Both the position numbers and the translations under genes were made by a program. The notes beneath the pieces were generated by a model, which worked only from the letters and a program-made list of their open reading frames with translations, was not told the DNA's origin and searched no databases. From positions 3,472,001 to 3,536,000 of the forward strand of contig NZ_JADOTY010000001.1 in NCBI RefSeq assembly GCF_015751785.1: a DNA stretch of 64,000 nucleotides, written 5' to 3'. Below, piece after piece: positions 1 through 9,193 of the stretch; positions within the stretch are counted from its first letter, which is position 1; each line of letters begins with the position of its first letter. Origin of the DNA: Micromonospora vinacea (GTDB lineage: Bacteria > Actinomycetota > Actinomycetes > Mycobacteriales > Micromonosporaceae).

Positions 1-2427
1 ACGCCGGCTCCCGGTCCGGGTGCCCGGCCGGGCGGTCGTCCGCCGGCGCGCGGTGCCGGTAACAACCCGTTCGGCATCCAGGGTGGCCAGCAGCAGCGGC
101 CCCCGGCCGCCGGTGCGGGTGGCCCTCGTCCGAACAGCCCGGCGGGCATGCCGCCGCGGCCGAGCCCGAACTCCATGCCGCCGCGGCCCAGCCCGGCGTC
201 CATGCCGAGCCAGCGTCCGGCTGCCGGTCGCCCCGGTCCCGGTGGCGCTGGTCGTCCCGGTGGTGGCGCTGGTCGCCCCGGTGGCGGTGGCGGCGGTTTC
301 CGTGGCGGTCCCGGCGGTGGCGCCGGTGGCGGTGGCGGTTACCGCGGCGGCCCCGGTGGCGGCGCGGGTGCCGGCGGTGGCGGTGGCTACCGTGGCGGTC
401 CCGGCGGCGGTGGCGGTGCTCCCGGTGGCGGTTTCCGTCCGGGTGCTCCGTCCGGCGGTGGCGGTCGTCCGGGTGCCGGTGGTCGTGGCCGTGGCGGCGG
501 TGCCGCGGGTGCCTTCGGGCGTCCGGGTGGCCGGCCGACGCGCGGTCGCAAGTCCAAGAAGCAGCGCAGACAGGAGTTCGACAACCTGTCGGCTCCGACC
601 ATGAGCTCGGGTGCTCCCCGGGGTCAGGGTCAGGTCGTCCGGCTCTCCCGTGGCGCCTCGCTGTCGGACTTCGCCGACAAGATCAACGCCAACCCGGGTT
701 CGCTGGTCCAGGAGATGTTCAACCTGGGCGAGATGGTCACCGCGACCCAGTCCTGTTCTGACGACACCCTGCAGCTGCTGGGTGAGCACCTGGGCTTCGA
801 CATCCAGATCGTCAGCCCGGAGGACGAGGACCGCGAGCTGCTTGCGCAGTTCAACATCGACCTCGACGCGGAGGTGGCCGAGGAGCGTCTGGTCAGCCGT
901 GCGCCGGTCGTGACCGTCATGGGTCACGTCGACCACGGTAAGACCAAGCTGCTCGACGCCATCCGTAAGGCGAACGTCGTCGCTGGTGAGGCGGGTGGCA
1001 TCACCCAGCACATCGGTGCGTACCAGGTGCACGTTCCGCACGATGGTGTGGACCGCGCGGTGACCTTCATCGACACCCCGGGTCACGAGGCGTTCACCGC
1101 CATGCGTGCTCGTGGTGCCCAGGTGACTGACATCGTGATCCTGGTCGTCGCGGCCGACGACGGCGTGATGCCGCAGACCATCGAGGCGTTGAACCACGCC
1201 AAGGCGGCCGACGTGCCGATCGTGGTCGCGGTCAACAAGGTCGACAAGCCGGAGGCCAACCCGGACAAGGTCCGCCAGCAGCTGACCGAGTACGGCCTGG
1301 TCGCCGAGGAGTACGGCGGCGAGACCATGTTCGTCAACGTGGCAGCCAAGCCCGGCATCGGCATCGAGGAGTTGCTCGAGGCTGTCCTGCTGACCGCCGA
1401 CGCGTCGCTGGAGCTGACCGCTCCGATCGACGGGCCGGCGCAGGGTGTGGCCATCGAGGCGCACCTGGACAAGGGCCGCGGTGCGGTGGCGACGGTGCTG
1501 GTGCAGAAGGGCACCCTGCGGGCGGGCGACTCGATCGTCGCCGGTGGGGCGCACGGCCGGGTCCGGGCCATGCTCGACGAGAACGGCAACCAGCTCTCCG
1601 AGGCTGGTCCGGCGCGTCCGGTCATGGTTCTGGGTCTGACCGCGCCGCCCGGTGCGGGTGACACGTTCCTCGCCGCGGCGGACGACCGCACGGTGCGGCA
1701 GATCGCCGAGCAGCGACAGGCACGGCGGCGGGCGGCGGCATTCGCCAACTCCCGTGGTCGGGCCACCCTCGAGACGCTCATGGAGCAGCTCAAGGAGGGC
1801 GAGAAGACCTCGCTCAACCTCATCCTCAAGGGCGATGTCTCCGGTTCGGTGGAGGCCCTGGAGGACGCGCTGTTCAACCTCGACATCCCCGAGGAGGTCC
1901 AGCTCAAGGTCCTCGACCGGGGCGTCGGCGCGATCACCGAGAGCAACGTCATGCTCGCGAGTGCCTCGTCGGAGCCGGTCACGATCATCGGCTTCAACGT
2001 GCGGGCCTCGAACAAGGTCCGTGAGATGGCCGACCGCGAGGGTGTGGAGATCCGGTACTACACCGTCATCTACCAGGCCATCGAGGAGATCGAGGCAGCG
2101 CTCAAGGGCCTGCTCAAGCCGGAGTACGAGGAGGCCGAGCTGGGCAGCGCGGAGATCCGCGACGTCTTCCGCTCGTCCAAGATCGGCAACATCTCCGGTT
2201 GCATCGTCCGGTCGGGCGTCATCCGGCGCAACGCGAAGGCTCGCCTGCTTCGGGACGGGACGGTCGTGGCGGACAACCTCACGATCACCTCGCTCAAGCG
2301 GTTCAAGGACGACGCCACCGAGGTCCGCGAGGGCTTCGAGTGCGGTCTGACCCTGGGTGGTTACAACAACGTCCAGGTCGGCGACGTCATCGAGACCTTC
2401 GAGATGCGGGAGAAGGTTCGCGCCTGA
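1..2427 (+). CDS. infB: Translation initiation factor IF-2 (5' end missing)
   Basis: IF-2 is the GTPase that delivers initiator tRNA to the 30S subunit and promotes subunit joining. The reading frame is open from base 1, so the N-terminus lies outside the window. About the first 200 residues seen are low-complexity Pro/Gly/Arg sequence with repeated RGGPGGG-type units, followed by a basic stretch (GRKSKKQRR). The G domain then shows GHVDHGKT (near nt 920), DTPGHE (near nt 1075) and NKVD (near nt 1233), and the beta-barrel and C-terminal tRNA-binding domains run to the stop. Placement before a DUF503 gene and rbfA is the usual nusA-infB order. The Gly-rich region is typical of actinobacterial IF-2, though rich even for that group. 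Identification is certain; the true start cannot be given. Confidence 0.98.
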   Translation, partial: TPAPGPGARPGGRPPARGAGNNPFGIQGGQQQRPPAAGAGGPRPNSPAGMPPRPSPNSMPPRPSPASMPSQRPAAGRPGPGGAGRPGGGAGRPGGGGGGFRGGPGGGAGGGGGYRGGPGGGAGAGGGGGYRGGPGGGGGAPGGGFRPGAPSGGGGRPGAGGRGRGGGAAGAFGRPGGRPTRGRKSKKQRRQEFDNLSAPTMSSGAPRGQGQVVRLSRGASLSDFADKINANPGSLVQEMFNLGEMVTATQSCSDDTLQLLGEHLGFDIQIVSPEDEDRELLAQFNIDLDAEVAEERLVSRAPVVTVMGHVDHGKTKLLDAIRKANVVAGEAGGITQHIGAYQVHVPHDGVDRAVTFIDTPGHEAFTAMRARGAQVTDIVILVVAADDGVMPQTIEALNHAKAADVPIVVAVNKVDKPEANPDKVRQQLTEYGLVAEEYGGETMFVNVAAKPGIGIEELLEAVLLTADASLELTAPIDGPAQGVAIEAHLDKGRGAVATVLVQKGTLRAGDSIVAGGAHGRVRAMLDENGNQLSEAGPARPVMVLGLTAPPGAGDTFLAAADDRTVRQIAEQRQARRRAAAFANSRGRATLETLMEQLKEGEKTSLNLILKGDVSGSVEALEDALFNLDIPEEVQLKVLDRGVGAITESNVMLASASSEPVTIIGFNVRASNKVREMADREGVEIRYYTVIYQAIEEIEAALKGLLKPEYEEAELGSAEIRDVFRSSKIGNISGCIVRSGVIRRNAKARLLRDGTVVADNLTITSLKRFKDDATEVREGFECGLTLGGYNNVQVGDVIETFEMREKVRA

Positions 2428-2443
2428 TCCGGCAGTGACACGC

Positions 2444-2485
2444 TGATCAAGGGGTTTACGCCACTCGGCGTAAACCCCTTGATCA
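2444..2485 (+). terminator. Perfect 19-bp hairpin after infB
   Basis: Two 19-nt arms (2444-2462 and 2467-2485) are exact reverse complements around a 4-nt loop, starting 16 nt after the infB stop. There is no T-run, so this would be an actinobacterial-type terminator or a processing/stability element between infB and the DUF503 gene. The outer ends of the arms read TGATCA, like other hairpins in this window. Confidence 0.7.
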
Positions 2486-2517
2486 TGCGGGGCGGGTTGG
2501 CGGTATCGTCCGGGGCG

Positions 2518-2814
2518 ATGTTCACCGGAACCGCGGTCTTCGACCTGCTGCTGCCGGGCGACTCCAGGTCGCTCAAAGCCAAGAGATCATATGTACGGCC
2601 GATCGTGGCGGCGCTGCGCCGCTTCGAGGTGTCGGCCGCCGAGGTGGGTGCGCTCGACCTGCATGGTCGAGCGCAGCTGGCGGTGGCCGTGGTGGCCGCC
2701 GAGACGGCGCACGTCCGCGAGGTGCTCGACTCCTGTGAGCGCCTGGTGGCCAATCGCCCCGAGGTCGAGTTGCTGTCGGTCCGACGCCGGCTCTACGGCG
2801 TGGACGACGACTGA
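2518..2814 (+). CDS. DUF503 (YlxP-like) protein
   Basis: A 98-residue protein of the DUF503 family, which in many Gram-positive bacteria sits between infB and rbfA (YlxP in Bacillus). The conserved opening (FDLLLPGDSRSLKAKRSYV) and an alpha/beta pattern of short strands and helices are visible. The start at 2518 gives the standard N-terminus; an in-frame ATG at 2479 lies inside the hairpin and would add 13 unrelated residues. The family has been linked to ribosome maturation by its genomic position, but its biochemical role is not settled. No catalytic motif is seen. Confidence 0.9.
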   Translation: MFTGTAVFDLLLPGDSRSLKAKRSYVRPIVAALRRFEVSAAEVGALDLHGRAQLAVAVVAAETAHVREVLDSCERLVANRPEVELLSVRRRLYGVDDD

Positions 2815-2940
2815 CCATGGTGCCGGCTGTGCCGGGCGACCGGAGCGGCCCCGAAGGTAATGTTCGAGATGTTGGCCGGTCGGCCGGCGGCCTCCGGGCC
2901 GCCGGCTCGACCGGGAGCAGGACGCCGTGGAGGTGGCGAG

Positions 2941-3441
2941 ATGTCTGATCCGGCCAAGGTACGCCGGCACGCGGAACGGGTGCGTGAGCTGGTCGCGTCG
3001 GTGGTGCGGAGCCAGATCAAGGACCCGCGGCTCGGGATGATCACCATCACCGATGCCCGGATTACCGCTGACCTGCGCGACGCGACGGTGTTCTACACGG
3101 TGCTCGGTGACTCGGTGGCCCAGGCGGACACCGCGGCGGCTCTGGAGAGCGCCAAGGGTTTGCTGCGCAGCACTGTCGGCAAGGCGCTCGGGCTGCGCCA
3201 CTCGCCGACCCTCACGTTCGTCCTCGACGACGTGCAGGACCAGGTCAAGCACATCGACGACCTGCTCGCGGCCGCCCGGAACGCCGACGCCGAGGTGCAG
3301 CGGCTCGCCGCCCAGGCGAAGTACGCGGGCGAGGCCCAGCCGTACCGGGTGGACGACGAGACCGATGAGGCCGACGAGACGGACGAGGCCGACGAGGCCT
3401 CCGACGTCAAGGAGACCCCGCGGGGTGGGGAAACGCGGTGA
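2941..3441 (+). CDS. rbfA: Ribosome-binding factor A
   Basis: RbfA is a small KH-fold protein that binds immature 30S subunits and helps 16S rRNA 5'-end maturation. The 166-residue product has the family pattern: N-terminal RRHAERVRELVASVV, then DPRLGMITITDARITADLRDA, then a helix with VLDD. The start at 2941 is chosen because GGAGG lies 7 nt upstream and the protein then begins with the family N-terminus; an ATG at 2860 would add 27 Gly/Pro-rich residues. The C-terminus carries an acidic tail built on repeated ETDEAD units (nt 3358-3410), beyond the conserved domain. The stop overlaps the next gene by 4 bases, indicating translational coupling. Confidence 0.95.
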   Translation: MSDPAKVRRHAERVRELVASVVRSQIKDPRLGMITITDARITADLRDATVFYTVLGDSVAQADTAAALESAKGLLRSTVGKALGLRHSPTLTFVLDDVQDQVKHIDDLLAAARNADAEVQRLAAQAKYAGEAQPYRVDDETDEADETDEADEASDVKETPRGGETR

Positions 3442-4487
3442 CCAGCACCGCCAGCGCCCCGCTCGCCGGGGCTGCCGGGCTCGGTCCCGCCGAGGCGGAC
3501 TGGGCTGCGGCCGAGGCGTTGGTGCGGGCTCTCCCGCCGAGCGGCCGGGTTCTGCTGATCTGCCACATCAACCCGGACGGCGACGCGCTGGGCAGCATGC
3601 TCGGCTTCGGTCTGGGCCTGCGGCAGTTCGGCGTACGCGAGCTGCAGGCGACCTTTCCCGGGCCGCCGGAGGTGCCGGAGCCGTTCCGTGGGCTGCCGGG
3701 GCTGGACCTGCTGGTCCCGGCGGAGGCCGCCGACCCGGCGCCCGATCTGGTGATCTGCTTCGACGCGGCCAGCGAGTCGCGCCTCGGCGAGCTGGCCGGG
3801 CGGTTGTCGTCGGCGGGTGCGGCGCTGGTGTTGGACCACCACGCCTCCAACCCCGGTTTCGGCACTGTCAACCTGGTCGACCCGGGGGCGGCGGCCACGT
3901 CGGTCGTGGCCGAACAGTTGCTGGCCCGGCTCGGGGTGGTGGTGGATGAGGCCATCGCCGAGTGCCTCTACGTGGCGCTGACCACTGACACCGGCTCGTT
4001 CCGGTTCGAGGCGACCACTCCGGCGGTGCATCAGATGGCCGCCCGGTTGCTGGCGACCGGCATCTCGCCGGGTGACATCTCCCGGCGGGTCTTCGACACC
4101 CGGCCGTTCGGCGCGGTCCGCCTCTTCGGTGAGGTGCTCGGCCGGGCTCGGCTGGAGCCGGCCGCGGCCGGGGGTCGGGGGCTGGTCTGGACCTTCGCCA
4201 CGCTGGACGACCTGGCCCGGCACGACCAGCGGCCGTACGTGCTGGAGGCGCTGATCGACTCGGTGCGCTGCACGGCCGAGGCGGATGTGAGCTGTGTGGT
4301 GAAGCAGACCAAACCGGCCGAGTGGGCGGTGTCGATGCGCAGCAAGGGCGCGGTGGACGTCAGTCGGGTGGCTGTCGCGCTGGGCGGTGGTGGGCACACG
4401 TTCGCGGCCGGGTTCACCGGTCGGGGCACCGTCGAGCAGGTGGTCGAGTCGATTCGCGGTCAGCTGGACGCGGCGCTGATCGGCTGA
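3438..4487 (+). CDS. nrnA: DHH/DHHA1 phosphoesterase (NrnA-like oligoribonuclease/pAp phosphatase)
   Basis: Predicted cytoplasmic phosphoesterase that degrades nanoRNA and/or pAp, and in actinobacteria may also act on cyclic dinucleotide products. The 349 residues carry HINPDGDALG (about residue 43), a Mn-binding DHH motif (about residue 134, DHHASN) and the C-terminal DHHA1 signature GGGGHTFAAGF (about residue 316). The GTG start overlaps the rbfA stop (GTGA), so the two genes are one transcription unit; the rbfA-nrnA pair is common in actinobacteria. The exact substrate cannot be read from sequence alone. Confidence 0.9.
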   Translation: MTSTASAPLAGAAGLGPAEADWAAAEALVRALPPSGRVLLICHINPDGDALGSMLGFGLGLRQFGVRELQATFPGPPEVPEPFRGLPGLDLLVPAEAADPAPDLVICFDAASESRLGELAGRLSSAGAALVLDHHASNPGFGTVNLVDPGAAATSVVAEQLLARLGVVVDEAIAECLYVALTTDTGSFRFEATTPAVHQMAARLLATGISPGDISRRVFDTRPFGAVRLFGEVLGRARLEPAAAGGRGLVWTFATLDDLARHDQRPYVLEALIDSVRCTAEADVSCVVKQTKPAEWAVSMRSKGAVDVSRVAVALGGGGHTFAAGFTGRGTVEQVVESIRGQLDAALIG

Positions 4488-4493
4488 CGCCGG

Positions 4494-4536
4494 CCCTGAT
4501 CGGCGGCCATCGATCGGGCGGTCCCGAAGATCAGGG
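4494..4536 (+). terminator. Possible hairpin after nrnA
   Basis: Arms CCCTGATC (4494-4501) and GATCAGGG (4529-4536) are exact reverse complements, with a GC-rich interior that can extend the fold. It lies 7 nt after the stop codon. It may be a terminator or another member of the GATC-containing hairpin family in this window. Confidence 0.4.
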
Positions 4537-4593
4537 TCAGCTCCGGGGAGTGTCGGTCTTCCCGCGCTCCGTGAGACCGGGAAGAATTGCGGG

Positions 4594-5001
4594 ATGGAGC
4601 AGCCGCACGACCTCACCGTGGAGGCCCCCCGCGCCTGGGACCGGCCCGCCGTCTCCGTTCCCGTCCTCGTCTGCCTGTCGCTCGTCGGTGGCCGGTTCGC
4701 GTCCTTCTCCACTGAGGCGAATCTGTTCACCGTCGGCACCGGCGGGGTGCTGATCTGGCTCGGTCTGAGCAACCGGGTGCCCCGTCGGCCGGCGCCGCGC
4801 CGGCTGGGCGCGGGTGCGGCCTGGTGGGCGGTGCCGGTGGTGGTCTTCGGGGTCTTCGAGGGCGCGACCTTCGTGCTGGCCGCCGGCGATGACTTCCCCA
4901 CCTTCTCCCGGTTGGCCGACCCTCTCCTGGAGGATCACCTGACCCGGTCGGCGGTCTGGTTCGCCTGGTTGGCCGCCTTCTGGGGGCTGGTGCGGCGATG
5001 A
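4594..5001 (+). CDS. Hypothetical membrane protein (135 aa)
   Basis: Not assigned to a characterised family. Three to four hydrophobic segments are visible: about residues 21-35, 44-57, 72-91 and 120-131, separated by an Arg/Pro-rich loop (SNRVPRRPAPRR). The stop overlaps the start of the next small membrane gene by 4 bases (ATGA), so the two are very likely co-translated and may form a complex. No catalytic residues are recognised. Confidence 0.75.
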   Translation: MEQPHDLTVEAPRAWDRPAVSVPVLVCLSLVGGRFASFSTEANLFTVGTGGVLIWLGLSNRVPRRPAPRRLGAGAAWWAVPVVVFGVFEGATFVLAAGDDFPTFSRLADPLLEDHLTRSAVWFAWLAAFWGLVRR

Positions 5002-5210
5002 TGCGAGCGCTCGCGATCGGCGGCTTCCTCACCGCGCTGGTCCTCTTCGCTGTGGTCGAGTGGATGGCCCGGCGGGAGGGGTCGCGGATCCCCACGCTGG
5101 GCGAGGTCTGCGCCTACGTGATGCGCTACGAGGTCGGTTCGGTGCCGGTGGGCCGGATCGGTCTGTTCGGGTTCTGGTGGTGGTTGGGCTGGCACTTCCT
5201 GGCTCGCTGA
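4998..5210 (+). CDS. Small conserved membrane protein (70 aa)
   Basis: A 70-residue protein with one clear N-terminal transmembrane helix (about residues 3-20) and a second Trp-rich hydrophobic end (FGFWWWLGWHFLAR). The middle segment (EVCAYVMRYEVGSVPVGR) resembles a small actinobacterial membrane family of unknown function, possibly DUF6186; that name is from memory and unchecked. The ATG overlaps the preceding stop, which argues for a two-gene unit. Confidence 0.75.
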   Translation: MMRALAIGGFLTALVLFAVVEWMARREGSRIPTLGEVCAYVMRYEVGSVPVGRIGLFGFWWWLGWHFLAR

Positions 5211-5482
5211 GCCGGGTTGTCGACTGTCCAGATGGCGGGAACCGTGAGCAGTATGTGGACCTGAACGATAACTTGGGAGAAGGCCGGTACCGCCTGGCGG
5301 TGCAGGTCATGGGCGGTGGTGCCACACCCCGTACCGCCTCCCTCCAGGGTCGGATCGACCCGGGCTCACGCTGCCCAGTCGGCTGCTCCGGTAACCCCGG
5401 ACCGCCGTGGGGCGCTCAGCACGACCGCCCGTGAGGGCCGCCGCGTGTCGGCGGCTCACGCCCTGGGAAGAGGAGCGCCACC
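5211..5482 (+). other. 272-nt intergenic region with a structured end
   Basis: No convincing coding signal. The distal part holds a strong hairpin (5430-5460): outer arms CGTGAG/CTCACG and inner arms CCGCCG/CGGCGG, with a GG bulge and a 5-nt loop. It ends about 10 nt before the GAGGAG ribosome binding site of the next small gene, so it could be an attenuator-like leader element or a terminator for upstream transcription. I could not match it to a known riboswitch class. Confidence 0.4.
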
Positions 5483-5575
5483 ATGCCGAACAAGCCCAAG
5501 CCCGAGACCACCACCGACGACGCCCGCGAGCAGGCCCGCCGCGCGCTGCAGACGTCGATGGACACCCGCCAGTGA
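5483..5575 (+). CDS. Small hydrophilic protein (30 aa)
   Basis: A 30-codon ORF reading MPNKPKPETTTDDAREQARR and ending in QTSMDTRQ. It is preceded by a strong site, GAGGAG, 7 nt before ATG. The peptide is highly charged with no membrane segment; the second half could form an amphipathic helix. The good ribosome binding site and the long structured leader argue that it is real, but the function is unknown. Confidence 0.5.
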   Translation: MPNKPKPETTTDDAREQARRALQTSMDTRQ

Positions 5576-5676
5576 GTTAGGGACCGCGCGGGCCGCGACC
5601 GAGCCCGCGCTCGCTGGCGACGTAAGCAGTCGCCTGGATTGCGATCCTTACCGCAGCCGTGCCAGGATCGGCGGCG

Positions 5677-6999
5677 ATGAACCACGCCGCCACCGCCCAC
5701 CGACCCGCCTCGCCCCGGCGGATCGCCGCGCTCGCCCTGCCGGCCCTCGTAGTGCTCGCCGCCGAGCCGCTCTACGTGCTTGTCGACACCGCGGTGGTCG
5801 GTCACCTCGGCCGGGTGCCGCTCGCCGCGCTCGCCGTCGGCGGCACGGTCATGACGCTCACCGCCTGGGTGGGCACCGTGGTCGCCTACGGCACCACCGG
5901 CCGCGCGGCCCGCCGCTTCGGCGCCGGTGACCGCGCTGCCGCAGTCGCGGAGGGCGTCCAGTCGTCCTGGTTGGCGTTCGGTGTCGGTCTGCTGATCGCG
6001 ATCGGCATGCAGGTCGGCGGCGGCGCGCTCGCGCGTACCCTCGCCGGGGGTGGTGGCGAGGTGGCCGACGCCGCCGCGCAGTGGCTGCGGATCGCGGCCC
6101 TCGGCGCTCCTGGCCTGCTGCTGGCCGCCGCCGGCAACGGCTGGCTGCGCGGTGTGCAGGACACTCGCCGCCCGTTGTTCTTCGTGCTCGGCCCCAACCT
6201 GCTCTCCGCGCTGCTCTGCCCGCTGCTGGTCTACCCCGGCGGGCTGGGTCTGGTCGGCTCGGCGGTGGCGAACGTCGTCGCGCAGACGCTCTGCGGGGTG
6301 CTCTTCGCCGCCGCCCTGGTCGGCGAGCGCGTGTCACTGCGACCCCAACCCCGCGTGATCCGCCAGCAACTCGTGCTCAGTCGGGACCTGCTGATCCGTG
6401 GGCTGGCGTTCCAGGCCAGTTTCCTGTCCGCGACCGCCGTCGCCGCCCGTTTCGGCGCCGCCGCCGTCGGCGCCCACCAGATCGCCCTGCAACTCTGGTT
6501 CTTCACCGCGCTGGTGCTCGACGCCCTCGCCATCGCCGCGCAGTCCCTGGTCGGCGCCGCGCTCGGGGCCGGCGACGACGCGGGGGCGCGGGCGCTCGCC
6601 CGCCGGATCGGCCTGCTCGGCGGCGTCTGCGGCGTGGCCTTCGCGCTGCTCGTCGCCGCCGGCGCCGGCGTCGTGCCGTCGTGGTTCAGCTCCGATCAGG
6701 GGGTACGCGAGCAGGCCATGGTGGCCTGGCCGTGGTTCGTCGTCATGCTGCCGCTGGCCGGGGTGGTGTTCGCCCTCGACGGCGTGCTGATCGGCGCCGG
6801 CGACGTGCGTTACCTGCGCAACCTCACCATCGTGGCGGCGCTCGGCGGTTTCCTGCCGGCCATCTGGCTGGCGTACGCGCTCAACCTCGGGCTGGGCGGG
6901 ATCTGGGCCGGGCTCACAGTGTTCGTGGTGATCCGGCTGGTCGCCCTGCTGCTGCGACTGCGCAACGGCCGTTGGGCGGTGACCGGCGCGGTCCGCTGA
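5677..6999 (+). CDS. MATE family efflux transporter (DinF-like)
   Basis: A multidrug and toxin extrusion antiporter of about 440 residues, exporting organic cations or drugs in exchange for Na+ or H+. Twelve hydrophobic segments are apparent, and the first helix region contains EPLYVLVDTAVVGHLG, a hallmark of the DinF branch. ATG 5677 is preferred over GTG 5659 because the longer form adds six unrelated residues. The gene stands alone between the 30-aa ORF and truB. The substrate is unknown. Confidence 0.9.
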   Translation: MNHAATAHRPASPRRIAALALPALVVLAAEPLYVLVDTAVVGHLGRVPLAALAVGGTVMTLTAWVGTVVAYGTTGRAARRFGAGDRAAAVAEGVQSSWLAFGVGLLIAIGMQVGGGALARTLAGGGGEVADAAAQWLRIAALGAPGLLLAAAGNGWLRGVQDTRRPLFFVLGPNLLSALLCPLLVYPGGLGLVGSAVANVVAQTLCGVLFAAALVGERVSLRPQPRVIRQQLVLSRDLLIRGLAFQASFLSATAVAARFGAAAVGAHQIALQLWFFTALVLDALAIAAQSLVGAALGAGDDAGARALARRIGLLGGVCGVAFALLVAAGAGVVPSWFSSDQGVREQAMVAWPWFVVMLPLAGVVFALDGVLIGAGDVRYLRNLTIVAALGGFLPAIWLAYALNLGLGGIWAGLTVFVVIRLVALLLRLRNGRWAVTGAVR

Positions 7000-7103
7000 C
7001 CGGCTCGCCATCAGCAGCGCGTGGTGGTCGGCGCGGAGGCTGGGGTCACGCCGGGCGTGCCCACGCACTACGGAGTACGGCCCATCTGGCAGGCTTGGCC
7101 GAC

Positions 7104-7988
7104 GTGAGCACCGATGGTCTGATCGTGGTCGACAAGCCCGGCGGCATGACGTCGCACGACGTGGTGGCACGCATCCGCCGACTGGCGAAGACGCGACGGG
7201 TCGGGCACGGCGGCACCCTCGACCCGATGGCGACAGGCGTGCTGGTGATCGGTGTCGGCCGGGCCACCCGGCTGCTGACGTACGTGATCGGTGCCGGCAA
7301 GAGCTACGCCGGCACCATCCGGCTCGGCCAGACCACCGTCACCGACGACGCCGAGGGCGACGTGACCGCCACAGTGCCCGCCGGGCAGGTGACGGACGAG
7401 GCGATCCGGGCGGCGCTGGCCGGGCTGAGCGGCGAGGTCGACCAGGTGCCGAGCGCGGTCAGCGCCATCAAGATCGACGGGCAGCGGGCGTACAAGCGGG
7501 TCCGCGACGGGGAGAGCGTCGAGCTGCCGGCCCGGCGGGTCACCATCTCCCGGTTGGAGGTGCTGGCGATCCGCCGTACCGAGCCGGACGTGGTGGACGT
7601 GGACGTGGACGTGACCTGCTCCTCCGGTACGTACATCCGGGCCATCGCCCGGGACGCCGGCCTGGCGCTCGGCGTCGGCGGGCACCTCACGGCGCTGCGG
7701 CGCACCGCTGTGGGTGGCTTCACCCTCGCCGAGGCGGCGACCCTCGACGAGTTGGAGCAGCGCGCGCCGGACGTGGTGAACCTGCCGCTGGACGCGGCTG
7801 CCGACCGGTTCTTCGCGCGCCGGGAGGCGACACCCGACGAGGCCCGGGTGCTCGCCCACGGGGGGCCGCTGGACCCGGCCGGCCTCACCGGGCCGTACGC
7901 CGTCTTCGGGCCGGCCGGCGGCCTGATCGCTATCGTCAGCGAGCGGGACGGACGGGCCCGCGCGGAGATCGTGCTCGCCCCGGCCTGA
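7104..7988 (+). CDS. truB: tRNA pseudouridine(55) synthase
   Basis: TruB converts U55 of the tRNA T-loop to pseudouridine. The 294-residue product has GLIVVDKPGGMTSHDVV at the N-terminus, the catalytic motif GGTLDPMATGVL with the nucleophilic Asp near residue 40, then KSYAGTIRLG and a C-terminal PUA-like extension. GTG 7104 is chosen because homologues begin just before this point; the open frame extends a further kilobase upstream only as a shadow of the MATE gene. The truB-ribF-rpsO-pnp order is conserved in actinobacteria. Confidence 0.96.
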   Translation: MSTDGLIVVDKPGGMTSHDVVARIRRLAKTRRVGHGGTLDPMATGVLVIGVGRATRLLTYVIGAGKSYAGTIRLGQTTVTDDAEGDVTATVPAGQVTDEAIRAALAGLSGEVDQVPSAVSAIKIDGQRAYKRVRDGESVELPARRVTISRLEVLAIRRTEPDVVDVDVDVTCSSGTYIRAIARDAGLALGVGGHLTALRRTAVGGFTLAEAATLDELEQRAPDVVNLPLDAAADRFFARREATPDEARVLAHGGPLDPAGLTGPYAVFGPAGGLIAIVSERDGRARAEIVLAPA

Positions 7989-8064
7989 CCGCGGGACGCA
8001 GGTCCGTCGGCCCGCAGCCGGCGGTGTCGACCCGCCGGCCGGCGGGACAGCAGAGAGGAACGGC

Positions 8065-8994
8065 ATGCAGCGGTGGCGGGGCTACGACGCGGCGCCCGGC
8101 GGGTGGGGACGCTCGGTGGTCACCATCGGCGTCTTCGACGGCGTGCACAAGGGGCACCAGGCGACGATCGGGCACGCAGTGGCCCGGGCCCGCGAGTTGG
8201 GCGTGCAGTCGGTGGTGGTCACCTTCGACCCGCACCCGGCCGAGGTGGTCCGCCCCGGTTCGCACCCGGCGGTGCTCACCGAGCCGGCCCGCAAGGCTGA
8301 GCTGATCGAGGCGCTCGGCGTCGACGTGCTCTGCGTGGTGCCGTTCACCCCGGAGTTCTCCCGGGTGCCGGCCGAACAGTTCGTGCACGACGTCCTGGTC
8401 GAGCACCTGCACGCGGCGTTGGTGGTGGTCGGCGGCAACTTCCGCTTCGGGCACCGGGCTGCCGGCGACGTGGCGTTGCTGGAACGGCTGGGTCAGACGT
8501 TCGGCTTCGGCGTGGAGGGCGCCCCGCTGGTCGCCGAGGCCGGCACCGTCTTCTCCTCCACGTACATCAGGTCCTGCGTCGACGCGGGCGACGTGGGGGC
8601 GGCGGCTGCCGCGCTGGGCCGCCCGCACCGGGTGGAGGGCGTCGTGGTCCGTGGCGACCAGCGGGGCCGGGAGCTGGGCTTCCCCACTGCCAACCTGCTC
8701 TGCCACCGGTACGCGGCGGTGCCCGCCGACGGCGTGTACGCGGCCCGGCTGATCCGCCGGGGCCAGCACGAGCCGCTGCTGGCGGCGGTCTCCGTGGGTA
8801 CCAACCCGACCTTCTCCGGCCGGGAACGGCGGGTGGAGGCGTACGCGCTGGACTTCTCCGGCGACCTGTACGGCGAGCGGCTGGCCTTGGACTTCGTGGC
8901 GCACCTGCGTGGTCAGATCCGGTACGACTCGATCGAGCCGTTGATCGCCCAGATGAATCAGGACGTCGAGCGCACCCGGCGCGTACTGGCCTGA
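8065..8994 (+). CDS. ribF: Bifunctional riboflavin kinase/FMN adenylyltransferase
   Basis: Makes FMN from riboflavin and then FAD from FMN in the cytoplasm. The 309 residues consist of an N-terminal nucleotidyltransferase domain (GVFDGVHKGHQ, HxGH-type motif, about residue 25; later FRFGHRAAGDV) and a C-terminal flavokinase domain (GDQRGRELGFPTANL, about residue 195; SVGTNPTF). The length is standard. ATG 8065 follows AGAGAGGAA at a good distance. It lies between truB and rpsO. Confidence 0.96.
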   Translation: MQRWRGYDAAPGGWGRSVVTIGVFDGVHKGHQATIGHAVARARELGVQSVVVTFDPHPAEVVRPGSHPAVLTEPARKAELIEALGVDVLCVVPFTPEFSRVPAEQFVHDVLVEHLHAALVVVGGNFRFGHRAAGDVALLERLGQTFGFGVEGAPLVAEAGTVFSSTYIRSCVDAGDVGAAAAALGRPHRVEGVVVRGDQRGRELGFPTANLLCHRYAAVPADGVYAARLIRRGQHEPLLAAVSVGTNPTFSGRERRVEAYALDFSGDLYGERLALDFVAHLRGQIRYDSIEPLIAQMNQDVERTRRVLA

Positions 8995-9193
8995 TCGTGG
9001 TGGGGTGACGGGCCGCCACCGAGGCCCTTCGCCGGGTGTTACCGGCGAGTGCTGGTAGTCTTGCCGGGACGTCGGGTGACCGGCGTGGGGCCTCGCGTGC
9101 CTGCTCGACGCCGCGGGTGCGAGGAACCGGTCCGTTCCCGGTCCACCGGGACGACGGACACCCACTTGATCAACCCATCGAAACAGGGAGAAC

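Noticed and set aside
3093..4901. 602-codon minus-strand open frame
   Set aside because: It lies opposite rbfA and nrnA, both certain; no conserved sequence.
5211..5482. Cyclic-di-AMP or other known riboswitch upstream of the 30-residue ORF
   Set aside because: I looked for the conserved blocks of the common classes and found none; only a generic hairpin is supported.
6081..7103. Upstream extension of the truB frame
   Set aside because: It covers the MATE gene in another frame and is extremely Arg-rich; TruB homologues start near 7104.
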